Shown here: positions 23,328-35,486 of the stretch, piece after piece
How positions within the stretch are numbered: the stretch's first letter is position 1
Layout: each line of letters begins with the position of its first letter
Notes under the pieces: model-generated
The model's input: only the letters and a program-made list of their open reading frames with translations
The model's database searches: none
Told to the model about the DNA's origin: nothing
Position numbers and translations under genes: made by a program
Source of the DNA: Pyxicephalus adspersus
Taxonomy: Eukaryota > Chordata > Amphibia > Anura > Pyxicephalidae
NCBI RefSeq assembly: GCF_032062135.1
Contig: NC_092858.1
Span: forward strand, 163,763,664 to 163,827,663
DNA length: 64,000 bases
Direction of reading: 5' to 3'

Positions 23328-23689
23328 AATACATGGTATCAGACTTCTGATTATGTGCATAGACTTCTAGTCAGGTGTAGTGCAGTGCATGTGCTGACAA
23401 GGAATACATTCATAGAAGGGGAGAGCAGAGGGATGAGCACATTAATCTTCTGCTTTTTCTTCATTGTCAAATTACAAGCTGGGGGCAGGGATGGGACCAT
23501 GTTGTATTGCTTAACTGCCAACACCAAGCTGGCAAAAAAAATAATTTATTTAAAGAACAATAGAGAGCAATATAATTTATTTAAAGAACAAAAAAATACT
23601 TTACTAATAATAATAAAAATAATAATAATAATATCCCTTACTTTTATACCTGTATTTATAAAGCACAAACTTAATATAGTGTTGTAAAT

Positions 23690-23760
23690 GACAGATTGTA
23701 AGCTCTTTAAGACAGGGACTCTTCTCCTTTGTCATTGTTTGTATCAGTTTATGTGATAGA
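23690..23760 (+). mobile_element. L2 tail fragment (upper part)
   Basis: GACAGATTGTAAGCTCTTTA, GACAGGGACTCTTCTCC, GTCATTG. It corresponds to the TTGTAAGCTCTTTGGGGCAG part of the L2 3' UTR but lacks the GCGCTATATAAA end. Confidence 0.6.
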
Positions 23761-24726
23761 ATTATTTTGTATTCATGCATTTGGTTGTTTGCTTGACTTT
23801 CAACCTTTTTTTCTTTTGAATCATTTCAAGCAAAATTTGCAAATAAAGTTGAAGAGCTGAAGCCCCCCTGATGTCTCAGAACAAGTAGCTGTTGTCCTGT
23901 TTCCCCCCAGTAGTTACATTTTAACTAACTAATATCCTTATAATCTAAATGGTCCTGAATGCTTAGTCCTCCCTTGATCCCCAAAGACAGGCTTACTACC
24001 ACACAATAGAGCAGGAGAGGGTGGTTCCACAAATTAGAATTATGTATTACTAGGTTATAATAATCCCAAAATATGATAATCCCAATCCAAAAGAATAGCA
24101 TAATGCTTCTGAATCCAGCTGCAAGAGATTATATAATATTCATATGATGGTAAATAAATACGGCTTTTATGAATTTAGCACAGTTGCATTGTTTCTTGGT
24201 TTGAATCAGCAGTTCCTTAATTGACATTTAACCCAGAACTGTTCTTCCAACCTGCAGAAATATTTACTGTACATAGCAACGTAAAGTGAAGTATTTTCTG
24301 ATGGCACAGCAGAAGGTTCAGGCATTACTCATGTCACTAATCAGCAGATCTTTACACGGGCTCACTATGAAGAAGTCGTCTCTTCACACTCATGACATTA
24401 TTACAATATACAGCTTTTTCCAGGTGTTTATATATTAAAGGTTAAGGGTTACAGTCTAGCAATACATCTCTATAACATGGCTTTTACCAATCAGGACTGC
24501 CAATAATTCTCTAATTGTTTCCATGGGGGGAGTGATTGGGGATATCAATCTGCTGCTAGAAAAATTTGTCACATATGATGATCGCAGCACCGTGTAATAA
24601 AGCCAAGGTCAGAGTCTGTGCTTTACAATACATGGAGCAAACTGATCAACAATACACATTTATTCACAGGATATTATCATGTAAAAAAGTGAGCACATCT
24701 CTTGAAAATTGTTGCTGCTTTCAGTA
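23761..24726. other. Unique-looking stretch
   Basis: No gene or repeat recognised. Confidence 0.5.
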
Positions 24727-25222
24727 CAGGTAGGCCCCGGGTTACATACGAGATAGGGACGGTAAATATGTTCTTAAATTGAATTTGTATGTAAGTCAGA
24801 ACAGTTACATTATTTTAATAAATGCAATTAGAACAGATGTTTGTCTCAACATACTAATAGGCGACGTGTCAGTTACTGTATAAAATTCTCACTGTGAGTT
24901 AATCACAAACAAAACAAAACAAAAAAAAAATATTTATGAAGCCTAGACATTCATTAAGTTCTGGAGCAAGCTGTGCTTTACTATGCAAAAAGACAACTGC
25001 AGAGTTTGTCTTGGTCATTAAAAAGTTACAAGAGGCTGCAGAAAGAGCTCACCGCCCTAGGATCACCCACAACCTCAGCTGTGTTTAGCAAAGGTTTTCT
25101 TCTGCAAATCATGCAAACCGCCCCCCCCCAAGCCTTCGTCCTGCACACAAGGGAGCAGGGAAGCCCCATTTGTATCTAGGAGTCATCAATATGTTGGATG
25201 TCCTTAACCCGGGGACTACCTG
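24727..25222 (+). mobile_element. Tigger/pogo-like non-autonomous element
   Basis: TA on both sides (24725-24726, 25223-25224). The termini are CAGGTAGGCCCCGGGTTA and, inverted, CAGGTAGTCCCCGGGTTA. CAGG-starting ends with a TA duplication fit Tc1/mariner elements of the Tigger/pogo type. The 68-codon frame inside has a counterpart in the copy at 32256 only because the DNA is homologous. No DDE transposase remains. Confidence 0.75.
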
Positions 25223-25553
25223 TACATTAAAACAGGGACACACTGAATCTATATTCAAACATTGCCTACATATAAAGATGAGGTGATATCCCTGTATATA
25301 AACAGAAGGAAGATTTGCATGTAAAGGCATTATTTCAACTAATGAAAGTAAAGCACAGAGAAAACAATAGGAGAAGTGGATATTGCCCCCTATAGCAGAA
25401 ATAAGTACTTCTTTGTCTGCATTCTGATTGACTCCAGAATTCTTTCATTTGCAAAATATTTGAGGGTTTCCTGAATGAATTGGCCATTGCAGTCCCTTGT
25501 TTCCCAATTTTAAGTAGGATCCAAAGTGGAGTTTCAAATTGGCTATGTCCATA

Positions 25554-25805
25554 AAGCCTTGTGCAGATAGCAGATCGATGTCAGATTACGGTCAATGGAA
25601 AGAACTTTTTGCTATAGTTTCCAGTGACAGAAGAATGGAGTGCTGTACACAGGGCTGAGGGGAGCAAGCAGCACTCTCTTCTAAAAGAAAGGAGGATTAC
25701 CAATTGGTCATTCATAAATCTGCTTGTACAATAGCCATATTTTTCACAGGGACAAGTATGACTTTTCATCTCAAGCGACAATCATCCCATGTATGTACAA
25801 AGCTT
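25554..25805 (+). mobile_element. MITE family M1, decayed copy
   Basis: TA flanks, termini AAGCCTTGTGCAGATAG and, inverted, AAGCTTTGTACATACATG. The interior retains traces of the family order (CAGATCGATGTCAGATT, TGCTGTACACAG) with strong divergence. Confidence 0.5.
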
Positions 25806-26509
25806 TACCCTTCATTCCTTGATGACTTAATGTGCTTTGGAGCTAATTATTATATATATTATTATATTCCCCAGTCATGCTGATCTATGTTCACCAACAG
25901 TGCCTACACTGGGCATGCAAAAAACAAAACAAAACACTTTCATCACTGAAGCTGGGAGATCCAGCAAACCTGAAATAAATTTCCTCAAAGTCATTTGCTT
26001 TTTGCTAGCCCTGTCCTGGACCACATTCATTCCAGGTTTGCTGGATCACCCAGGTTCACTCATGAAAGTGTTCCCTCCCCAGCCTTAGAGGGCTTTAATA
26101 AATCTGGTCCATTGTCTTCAAAAAACAATGTGCTAATGTAGGCTTAATACTGCCTGCTTTTCGTGTGCTGGTAAAAGAAGATTAATGCACATTTCATAAC
26201 CCAACAAAACCCCATTCATCTCTTTGCTTTGTTTTCTACATTAACCCACACTAAATTTATTCACAAAAGCTCAGAAGTAGGTAGACATAAGGAACGTATA
26301 AATAACCAATGAAATAGTAATTTCAGGGGCTTTGTGCTGTCTCTGCAAGGCTGCAGGTAAACATACGTTGGTTTAAATTTAGATGCCTTTCTGACGGTTT
26401 CATTTACAAAGCCTGTAGTACATTAAATAAGTGTAAACTATGTCTAAAAGCATGCATGTGTCCCAACTGTGGTCTGCAGGTCATTGTGTCTATTTACATT
26501 CTGCTTTCA
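25806..26509. other. Unique-looking stretch
   Basis: An AT-rich tract at 25845-25870; nothing else recognised. Confidence 0.5.
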
Positions 26510-26512
26510 GGG

Positions 26513-26606
26513 GCCACTAGAGGGAGCTCTGGGCAAAGCAGGAAATTTGGAGACTACTTCAGCAAAGTGTAATGTACCTCTCTTGCCCAGAGCTCCCTCT
26601 AGTGGC
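26513..26606. promoter_or_regulatory. Inverted pair of CTCF-like motifs
   Basis: Perfect 24-bp inverted arms at 26513-26536 and 26583-26606, 46-nt loop. Each arm contains CCACTAGAGGGAG, close to the CTCF core consensus (CCASYAGRGGGCR). The left motif faces right and the right motif faces left. The same arms would also fold as an RNA stem. CTCF binding is inference. Confidence 0.4.
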
Positions 26607-26609
26607 TCC

Positions 26610-28261
26610 CAGGAGATGCTACCTTCTCAGACCAGTAGGTTGTATAAACTAATTTAGTTCCAATCTACAATATGAATGTTTTGTTTCTGTGCAGACTATG
26701 GGCACAGATATATTAAGATTCTCAATAGCTGTAAACCAAGATGGGCACATATCCAGAAATCACCTGCACCTGACCCAACCCATAATATAAAAATTAGTTA
26801 AATTATTTTTAGAATTCCAGACAACTATAGATAAATGCTACAAAAAAGTTTATATTTAGAATAATATTCGTTTTTTTTGTTTTTTGTTTTTTTAATTTCA
26901 AGCATATAACCTCCTCTGCGGCATTTGCATGAACCAGAAGACTACAATTTTACTGGAATGTCTTATTATACAGTTACATAACCTAAATTCTGATTCATCT
27001 ACAGAAAAAGTGCTAAAAAGGAACACTTATTGTAAGTTTTGAAATATAATAGCTGAAAACATAACTATACTTTACAAGGAAAAAACATATCAATTTACAT
27101 GAATTATGTGGTTAAAACTTTCTCTTTCAATGATTGGTAAAATATAATAAAAGTGTTGCAATGAAAAACCTAAAATGAATTAGTGATGATTTGACCAAGC
27201 ATCGGCTTTTCCATGCATTGGTATGCAAGTATTTTTAGTTTTGTGGAATGTTGAAAGGTCGGAATTGGTGTAGTTTATTACAATGATCTAGTTGGAGCGG
27301 GAAGTGCATCACCCGTTCCCCCATACCTATAAGTACAAGGTATGTCCTTCACTATCAGCAGTTAAACAGAAATGTGAAGGAAGCAACGAAGGAAGGATGA
27401 ATATGTACAGCTGATGGGGACATAATGTTGTGATCTGCTTAGCTTGTCATACCCAGGCAGCCCAGTATTAAGGAAGCTAAGAACTCCATATGTAAGAAGA
27501 GGTAGTAAAGTCCATGATGAACAACGTTGCAATAGCACTCAAAGCAGATTTAAACTCATTATGTCCTCTGCTTCAAAATATTTGCCACATCAGTATTATT
27601 TCTGGAAACAGTAGTCTATAGGAATGGTAAATGGAGTTTCCATGTGCAGAATGTGCGCTGCTCTTTCATAATGCTTTGATGTACATAGAGTGGGAGTTAA
27701 GCTTCTAATTACCAAGTAGAAAAACCAAGAAAACAACCTACATGGATGTTCCAGCTAAATAATGATTCTGTGTGTTATCCATTAGTTAGGACACTTAGCA
27801 ATGTGATTATGTTTTTGTTAATGAAGGTGAGAGACCAGATATATCTTGTCCATATCTTAGAGTGATGTACCCCTATTTTTAAGACGGGTGAAATTCATCA
27901 GAGCATTTATGTCCAACTGGAGATTGTAACAGACTGGTGACTTCCTACACGTGTCAGTTTTGTGTCCTAACTTTGACTAAACTAAACTTTCTGCTTTTAC
28001 CTGAGAGTGCGCCTTTAACGTTTTTGCCTCCTAGAATGTTGTGAATTTATTTATTGCATTTGAAAGGATCTTTCCCTTCACTTTAATGGAGGAATAAGAA
28101 CTCAAAGATGAACCAACCATAAAGAAATATATTTTCCGTCTTTGTGCAGCTCTTCCTCTGAACAGGATATGACCTAATAATGGCTGCTCCCAGCACTAAT
28201 GTACTGCGAAATAGGAAGAATAGTGTTTTTGTTATTAGACATGTTTTGATAATTTGTTAGT
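26610..28261. other. Unique-looking stretch
   Basis: No gene or repeat recognised over about 1.6 kb. Confidence 0.5.
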
Positions 28262-28415
28262 GTTCTCACCAGCCATTTTTAGCTTGGCGCACCACAGCGC
28301 TCTTTTCAGTAACCTTTCGGATGTTTTTAGGTGAATACTGTTGAGTTGGGTCATAATACAGGGGCTGCCACTCACCTACAATTTCTTCCCACCCAGCTTA
28401 AAAAAAATGGGTTGG
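28262..28415 (+). repeat. Dispersed repeat family R6, copy
   Basis: GGCGCACCACAGCG, CAGTAACCTTTCGGATG, GTTGGGTCATAATACAGGGG and CACCTACAATTTCTTCCCACCC align in order with 6238-6395. Confidence 0.6.
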
Positions 28416-28513
28416 ATACTGTATGTTTTGCCAGACTTTAATTCCACTTTAAAAAAGGTGAAAAAATGGCCACTTACCACTTTATTGCACCTTTTGGAAA
28501 TCTTGCTTTTTGG

Positions 28514-28800
28514 AACATATGTAGAGAACAAAGAAGAGAAAGGGTTATTTTGGAAACAAAAAGTATTGTGTTTATGGATACATCTCATAAATAGCATTAC
28601 ATCAATTGTATGTATAGCGGCCCCTAGGGCCTGTATGTGTAGCGCCCCCTAGGTTCTGAACTTCACCACACGGGACCACAACTCCCTTGGTGGTTCACCA
28701 GAACTGATAATTGATGTATTGCTATTTATGAGATGTATTATTGAATACCATACTTTTTTGTTTGTCAAAAAAACCTTGCTCTTCTTTGTTCTTGACATAT
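28514..28800. mobile_element. Fold-back element, arms about 95 bp
   Basis: The arms at 28514-28610 and 28707-28800 are inverted (for example ATACATCTCATAAATAGCA and its complement, and AGAACAAAGAAGAG with CTCTTCTTTGTTCT). The 96-bp centre holds GCGGCCCCTAGGGCC and AGCGCCCCCTAG. Unclassified; it would give a long hairpin if transcribed. Confidence 0.7.
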
Positions 28801-29927
28801 CTTACGTATATTTAAAGGGTTGGCACATTGTCCCTTAGGACATCCAGTATACGTAAACCTCAACCACCAGTAACATTTCTACTTTTTTATTCTTGCTTTT
28901 TGGAATATATGAGAGTTACAGTTGCTAACTTCATCTTCTGAAAATACCCGTTGGCTATCAATACATTTAGGTATTAAGACAAAGCAAGCTCAGAAATTCA
29001 CTCTTAATTTCACTGATTTTAATGGGCAGCACAGATGCACAACAATTGCAAAGTGTTATTAACATTCTGGTTAGTATTTATATATATAAGAACTCTGCTG
29101 GTTCCAAAATTCTTTAAGGTGCAAGATCCAACAATAACACACCGTAAAAAAAAAAGCAAGCTGATCTTTTGTAATATGCAAAAGAGAAGCATAAAAAAAG
29201 ACTGGAAAAACAACAGAAAACAGCTGTACCACTAAAGAAAAGCGCCAGGAAAATCATATTTACAATGACAAAAAGGCGTGGGCTGATCTACAACGTGAGC
29301 AACATGAATAAAAGGTTCACGTTGGTAGGAATAGTGTGAAAACTGGAAATATTTTTGTAATAAACTGACAATTCTGATTATTACATTTCCCATAGGAAAT
29401 ATTTAACTCTTTCTATCTTATGCTTAGAACACGAAAAAGCAATGCTATGTATACAATTGTATACAAAAAAATGATATTGTCACCTACGGCCCAGGAAAGT
29501 GGAGGCGGTCAGGAGGACCAGTGGAAACATATCTCAAAAGTAAAACATTAAAAAAAATTATGTGGCTTAACTGTAAATCAAAGATAAAGTTATATTAGAA
29601 ATACATTGTTTTATTAGCCCGTCAGTCTCGGCTTGTTCACTAGGTGGTGCTGAGTTTGTCTTCCTTCACAATACTGTGTACTAACAATGGTCACATATAG
29701 ACATTGTAACACATTGATCATGAGTCATGAATAATTACAATGTTTATATGCCTAATTGTAATTGACAGCTAGTATGCAGTGTAAATTGTATATGAACATT
29801 TTTAGAGAAGGGTCAGACCAGTATCAGATAGATGTAGAATGTTTATATTAGGTGTAAAAGCGGACTGGATTTAAAAGCCAAATGGGCCGTAATTTGCCCA
29901 TGCATGCTATAGCCTGTATTGGAAATT
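28801..29927. other. Unique-looking stretch
   Basis: No gene or repeat recognised. Confidence 0.5.
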
Positions 29928-30244
29928 ATTATACAGTATATAGGACATATTATTCAGCGCTGTACAAAGTCCATTGTCATGTCACTAGCTGTCCCTAAAG
30001 GTGCTCACAATCTAATGTCCCTACCATAGTCATAGGTTATTAACATAGTCTAAGGTCAATTTAGGGAGAAGCCAAATAACCTAAATGCATGTTTTTGGAA
30101 TGCGGGAAGAAACCAGAGTACCAGGAGGAAACACATGCAAACACAGGGAGAACCTGCAAACTCCATGCGGATAGTGTACTGGCTGAGATTCAAACCTGGG
30201 ACCCAGTGCTGCAGAGTGCTGACCACTGAGCCACCGTGCTGCTG
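29928..30244 (-). mobile_element. tRNA-derived SINE, full length
   Basis: Inverted copy with the clearest promoter. The minus strand reads box-A GTGGTCAGCA and box-B GGTTTGAATCTC, then the V-SINE-like body and a tail ending near 29928 without a long TAA array. Confidence 0.9.
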
Positions 30245-30357
30245 GGTTACAGACATTTGGTGCCTTTAAAATCACCAGCAAAAGCCACTGGACACCAAGA
30301 CGTTAAAATTGGGTGCCAAGTAAACAAAGTGGACTATGTGAACACTCCTCCAATCAC

Positions 30358-30620
30358 TTTTAAAAATCCTTGATCAGACCTGGTTATTATTGCAGCAGGG
30401 ACAGTTGATATCCCTGCTGCAATAAATTCTCAAACCTGCCTGATTGCTCCATGGAACTGTGCATGCAATCCTGACCTCCCCTGCACTTCCCGGGACTGAA
30501 AGAACTCCTATGCGCCTGTGCTGGATTTGCGCCATTTAAGCTTGGCCAATCAGGGTCAAAGATTGAAGGGGTACAGGTGAGTATAGCGGGGTTTATTTCT
30601 GTGTTAGGGCACTTTTTATA
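30358..30620. repeat. Hairpin-bearing dispersed repeat
   Basis: A perfect 15-bp hairpin lies at 30387-30425 (TTATTGCAGCAGGGA, 9-nt loop). The following GGGACTGAAAGAACTCCTAT block recurs at 59285-59310 as GGGACTGAATGAACTCCTGC, so this is a dispersed family. Confidence 0.5.
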
Positions 30621-30711
30621 TTCGGACACAACAGTCTCAACTTTGTCACATATGTTTGCACACATTGCGCAGGCAAAACCTATGCAAAAGTTTATCTTGA
30701 GCAATTTTTAT

Positions 30712-30935
30712 TATTAAACAGGATTTATATAGCGCCAACATATTACGCAGCACTGTACATTAAATAGAGATTGCAAATGACAGACAGATACAGACAGTGA
30801 CACAGGAGGAGAGGACCCTTACCAGAAGAGCTTACAGTCTAAGAGGTGGGGGATGTATCACACAATAGGAGGGGAGGTATGGATTGAGAGTAGTGAGGGG
30901 GTTTTAAGTAACAGAAGAATAGCAATAAAATGCAG
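30712..30935 (-). mobile_element. L2-type LINE 3' UTR fragment
   Basis: Inverted tail: TATATAGCGCCAACATATTA, GTACATTAAATAGAGATTGC, GACAGTGACACAGGAGG, AGAGCTTACAGTCTAAG, AGTAGTGAGGG. It extends further into the UTR than most fragments and aligns with 60100-60245. Confidence 0.8.
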
Positions 30936-32255
30936 CAAAAATGGAAAATGTGTGAAGATCAGCAGTTTTTAATATTAATATAAAAAATAATAATTTAGGA
31001 GATTTAAATGTAAAAAGCAGATGTGCCTTTACTATAGGCGTATCCCAATAGAACATAAAAGTTATTTTTGTGTTCTGTGCGGGAGTCATTTTTCTCATTG
31101 TACATGGGTGCTTCCTTTTAATTAGTGTGTTGATTACAGCATAATGCTAATTGCTTTCTTTGATGACTTTATGAAAGTTTATTAACGCTCCACTTTTTAA
31201 TCAAACACACTGCTGGCTAAATTAAAACTGCGAGTTTTGTTGAGAAGCGACTTTATTTCCCTGAAATTCCCTACGTTGGTTAATTAGCACTTTGCACATC
31301 TATAATTCGATGACACATTATGGGAGTTTTGCAGATTAATAAATACAATGAAGGTTATGGAAGACTTAATATAGATATTAAATATAACTCTACATATAGT
31401 ATGTGGCAATGGATTCTACAACAATACCAATGATGTACAGAACTTATAAACTGAACCCCCAGGAAGAAATGTAATATGAATTATTGTGGCACTTTACTAA
31501 TCCATTATACATTCTTTTATAGTCAACCAGTGTGGGCATGTTAGACAGCCCACCACTGCACAAGGTGAAACAAGAACTACAATAACTTACAATTTTGAAA
31601 AATATATGTTTATACAAATGTTTAAAGCTTAGGCTCCCTTTAAAAGAATAGTTGTAAAAAATTCAACAATAAATATATTTACCAAGTTTTATATTGTACT
31701 TACAAATTCATTGATGCCAGGCACAAAGCAGCATGTAGGACCTGCAAAAGCAACACAACCACCAATTAACACATCTTCAATAGCAACACAAAAAAGTACT
31801 TTCAGTTTCAAAATGCCCTGCCATTAATAATGGGTATGAGGAGATGGGGTATTATGTATATATATGTTTTACAGTGTTTCAGCCAAACTGTGGGGAAAAG
31901 AAAAATATTCCCCTTGCAGTGAGGCTTCCCAAAGCAATGGTAAATTTTGCCCAGTAAAAGGGACTTTTGCCTATATTATCCCTCACTCCTGCCGGTTTTC
32001 AATTCCTCTGGATGCTTTTCTAGTAGCACAGAAAATAACCAGGTATTAAAGTTTTAAAGTAAAGATAACAGACTGTTGATCCAGGGAACATTTGACTGCC
32101 TCATGGAAATAGGAAGGAATTTTTTTTACCTGTAAGAAATTGTGACAAGGTTTTTGTTTTTTTGCCTTCCTCTGGATCATCTATGCCCATAGGGTGGTAT
32201 ATCTGGGATATGTTTATTTTCCTATTGGTTGAACTTTATTTCAACCTGACTAACT
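30936..32255. other. Unique stretch, candidate conserved element
   Basis: Not recognised as repeat. 31120-31330 is dense in homeodomain-type cores (TAATTAG, TTTATGA, TTAATCAAA, GGTTAATTAGC) within otherwise non-repetitive sequence, typical of developmental enhancers. No comparison was possible. Confidence 0.3.
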
Positions 32256-32723
32256 GAAGGTAGTTCCAGAGTTAAGGACATTCGACATACAAATGACTCC
32301 TAGATACGAATGAGGACTTCCCTGCTTGTTTGTGTGCAGGACAGAGGCTTGAGGAGGTGAGGGGCAGTTCCCATGACTTGCAGAAGAAATCTTTTGCTGT
32401 TCTGCAGACTTTTGGAACTCCTTAATGACCAAGACAAACTCTGCAGTGGTTTCTTTTTGCAAATCAAAGCACAGCTTGCTTCAGAAGTTATTGAATGTCC
32501 AGGCTTCATAAAGATTTTTTTTTTTGCTGTGTTTTTGACTAGGTCGTCATAGTGAGTATATTATACAGCTGCCACCATCATACTTCATAATATGTTGAGA
32601 CAAATATCCGTCCTAATTGCATTTATAATAATAATAATAATGTACCTGTTCCGATTTACATCCAAATTCAACTTAAGAACAAACCTACAGTTCCTATTTC
32701 GTATGTAACCCCGGGACTACCTG
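32256..32723 (-). mobile_element. Tigger/pogo-like element, second copy
   Basis: Inverted relative to 24727-25222. The right end is CCCCGGGACTACCTG followed by TA; the left end GAAGGTAGTTCCAGAGTTAA is decayed. The interior matches throughout (CAAGACAAACTCTGCAG, TGAATGTCCAGGCTTCAT, AATATGTTGAGACAAATAT in the expected reversed order). Confidence 0.7.
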
Positions 32724-33059
32724 TATGTAACTATGTGTTACCAGCCACCCAAAGCCTCTTCTCTAAGGTGCTCCATCCTTTGATGTCACCATGGACAATG
32801 CAGGACCAGAAGTCCTGAATTGAAAAAGTGGACAAAGAGTCTGACACATGCCAGGGGAGAAAGGGATACACTGTAGACAAAAACAAGCATTCCATGCAAT
32901 CTGAACATTACTACTAGGATCATTTTTCCTTTTTTTACAGAATTCAGCTTTAAGAACATTGTGTTCCTTTGATGTGTAATCCCTAGGCACTGGCAAAATT
33001 AAAGAGCTGAAATGGGCATGGTGTGCTAAGGGAAGTCACAAGACTGCTCCTAGCTCATG
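32724..33059. other. Unique-looking stretch
   Basis: Nothing recognised. Confidence 0.5.
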
Positions 33060-33062
33060 TCA

Positions 33063-33357
33063 GGGGCCCATCACACGCTTTCATCTATGTTAACATGGAT
33101 TAAAATATGCAAGGCTGTGCATGTTTATTGTGCTTTGCTATTCATTTTAAATGGCACCATAGTACACCATAAAGCACAGATGTGAATTATTCTTATTTGT
33201 GATGGACTATTATTGCCGGTCCTTTTTTTCCTTTATTGAGCCTGAAAAATTGTCAAGCCAAAGTGAATGGCATGCATTAACTATTTATGTGCATTAAATG
33301 CACAGTACACACATTATTACATAGATAAGTGCACATAGAAAGGTGTGAGCAAGCCCC
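33063..33357. mobile_element. Possible MITE
   Basis: The left end is GGGGCCCATCACACGCTTTC and the right end, inverted, is GGGGCTTGCTCACACCTTTC, suggesting imperfect terminal repeats. The interior has repeated GTGCATTAA-type motifs. No target duplication was established. Confidence 0.35.
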
Positions 33358-34304
33358 AACGCACAACTATCCTAAACTATCCTTTTTTTTTTTTTTACAG
33401 GCTCATGATGGGTACACCATACATAGTGAGCGAGCTCTGCTCATCACTCCTTTGCATAGAGAGTTATATTAATCCTAATCCATAGCACATTTTAGGGCAC
33501 CAGGAATTAAATCTCTATGAATGACATCATGTGTACATGCCTAGGGCGACATCATCTCACACACGGCCAGGTCCCGTATAGAAATAATGACATATCACTT
33601 ACTATAGGCCGGGCTGTGTTAAACAATTTAGTGTCCTCTGCAGAATTGTTTTTGGATTTCACTCCCTTCTATCAACCTTTGTGTGACAACATAAAATTTG
33701 TTGGCTACAATCCTCGCAGGATGTTTTTTCCTCTTGACCAAGACAAAATGGAAAAATGCTTTTACAGCTGCTGCGATCCAGGTTACAAGATTTTGACATT
33801 AAAAATGAATGGTGCCGGGAAACAGGAAAGAAACTATTAAGTCATAGCATGCTCCATTCATAACTTGAAAAGAAGTTCCCAGGAGAGAGAGAGACCGGTC
33901 CTGTGACCGAGAGATGAGCTCATTACTCATATGATTGCTAGGGATTTTTTTAAATAATATTTTATTTATCCTTTGTGTTCTGAGCTGCTGACAAACCAGT
34001 AGAACATTTTCAGAAAAGTTTTAGCAATAAATTGTGGAATGGTATGTAAAAAATCCTAAGAATGTAATAGGTATAACTGCTTTAAAAGGTCAGTCCACAC
34101 AAAAATAGTTTTAAGTAGTCAGTGGGTTAGGGTAGATATAAGAAGTAATGTAGATATAAGAAGTAATGAAAGTGAATATAATTTTAAACTAATAGGTAAG
34201 GTTGAGGACTAAACAAAACCCTTCTGATTACGTTTAACAGATCTTCAGGCCATATAGGGCTAATAATGTTTTACGACGCTGTGAGAAAATATTAGTCTAA
34301 GATA
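33358..34304. other. Unique-looking stretch
   Basis: A T-run near 33388. A 107-codon frame (33517-33840) has no recognisable family. An 18-bp unit (AGATATAAGAAGTAATGT) occurs twice at about 34133-34168. Confidence 0.45.
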
Positions 34305-34336
34305 CCGACGCGTTTCGCCTGCTTAGGCTTCTTCAG
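34305..34336 (-). ncRNA. CTGARGA-hairpin-GAAA motif, copy 2
   Basis: The minus strand reads CTGAAGA, a 4-bp stem (GCCT/AGGC), then GAAACGCGTCGG. It is the cleanest of three copies. It has the layout of the hammerhead ribozyme core, but stems I and III are not evident; it may simply be a conserved repeat motif. Confidence 0.3.
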
Positions 34337-35216
34337 AAGAGTATGAGATATATATATGACTATATATATATATAGGTAAAGGGAAAGACATTGTAGGATA
34401 GAAGGTCAGAAAAAGTGTATCATATTAAAAAGGTACAATCTTTACTCAAACATATTTGAAATTATAATCACTTTCATTGTTACATGGTGATTAATTATTA
34501 TTTCATTTGAATGATTTTGCTTAAAACATGTTTGCATAAAAAACCCTCTCTTCTTTTATGGATATTTGTACAATATCAAGGGGTTGGCTAAAAGTTATGT
34601 ATGGTATTGAAAATATATTTTAAGTATTTGGAGATTACAACTTTTTCCTAATAGGGTAGGTATAAACCTAAATCAAATGACATTTAGTTTTTATCAAAAC
34701 TTTTTTATTTTTCTATAGAAAATTAGTTTTCTTATTTTTCATCTTTTCTTGTATTGTCTACTTGTAAGTTGGTGTCCTTTGCCCTATTTGCAGCCACCTC
34801 TGTTCTACATGTATGCCAACAACAGCTTTGGGACTGTGATAACAGTGGACCATGTGTGTGTGGTTTGATGTCTCCATTAGGAGGTGACCAGATGGCCACA
34901 CAGAAGCAAAGTGAGCAAGAGTTTTCAGGAAGTACCTGGAGAAGGCCTTCATGTTCGTACCATCATGTATTATTTTAATAAAAGTTTCAATATTTGAAAA
35001 ACACTTCAAAAGTCTTTAGTTCTTGCATAGCATTCTCCTAAATAGATTTTCACCTACTTCCAACCACCTAACCTTTTTATAGGGACTCGGACGGTGAGAT
35101 CCCTAAATTTTAGATACTGATTTAACACACAACGGAAGAAATTTCAACAATTTTGTTTCCCCAATGGCAACAAGTTGCTGAACCGCACAGGTCCAGGCAG
35201 GTCTCATAGTTGGGGT
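34337..35216. other. Unique-looking stretch
   Basis: A short (TA)n lies near 34355-34375. Overlapping open frames on both strands at 34754-35009 look like chance. Confidence 0.45.
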
Positions 35217-35224
35217 ATCTAAAC

Positions 35225-35478
35225 CCATGTTTTTCAACTGGGGTTCCTTCTAAAAGGTTGCTAGGGGTTTCTTGAGCAATGTGTTCATCTCAGGTCAGTT
35301 TATCAGAAACCAATGATCTTTTTGATTATCTGTAAGGATGACATTCATCTGAATGAACAACAATGTTACCGACATTCTTTCCACTTCAATAATGTACTGA
35401 AAGTTGTGGATATAGTAATTATAGCTGGGTTTCTCTAACACCTCAAGGGATCCCTTTGTTGAAGGTCAGGAAAGGCTG
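35225..35478 (+). mobile_element. hAT-type MITE with 8-bp target duplication
   Basis: ATCTAAAC lies at 35217-35224 and again at 35479-35486, an exact 8-bp duplication as hAT elements make. The interior starts with TTTTTCAACTGGGGTTCC, a sequence type common in hAT-derived MITEs. The terminal repeats are weakly conserved. No transposase. Confidence 0.65.
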
Positions 35479-35486
35479 ATCTAAAC

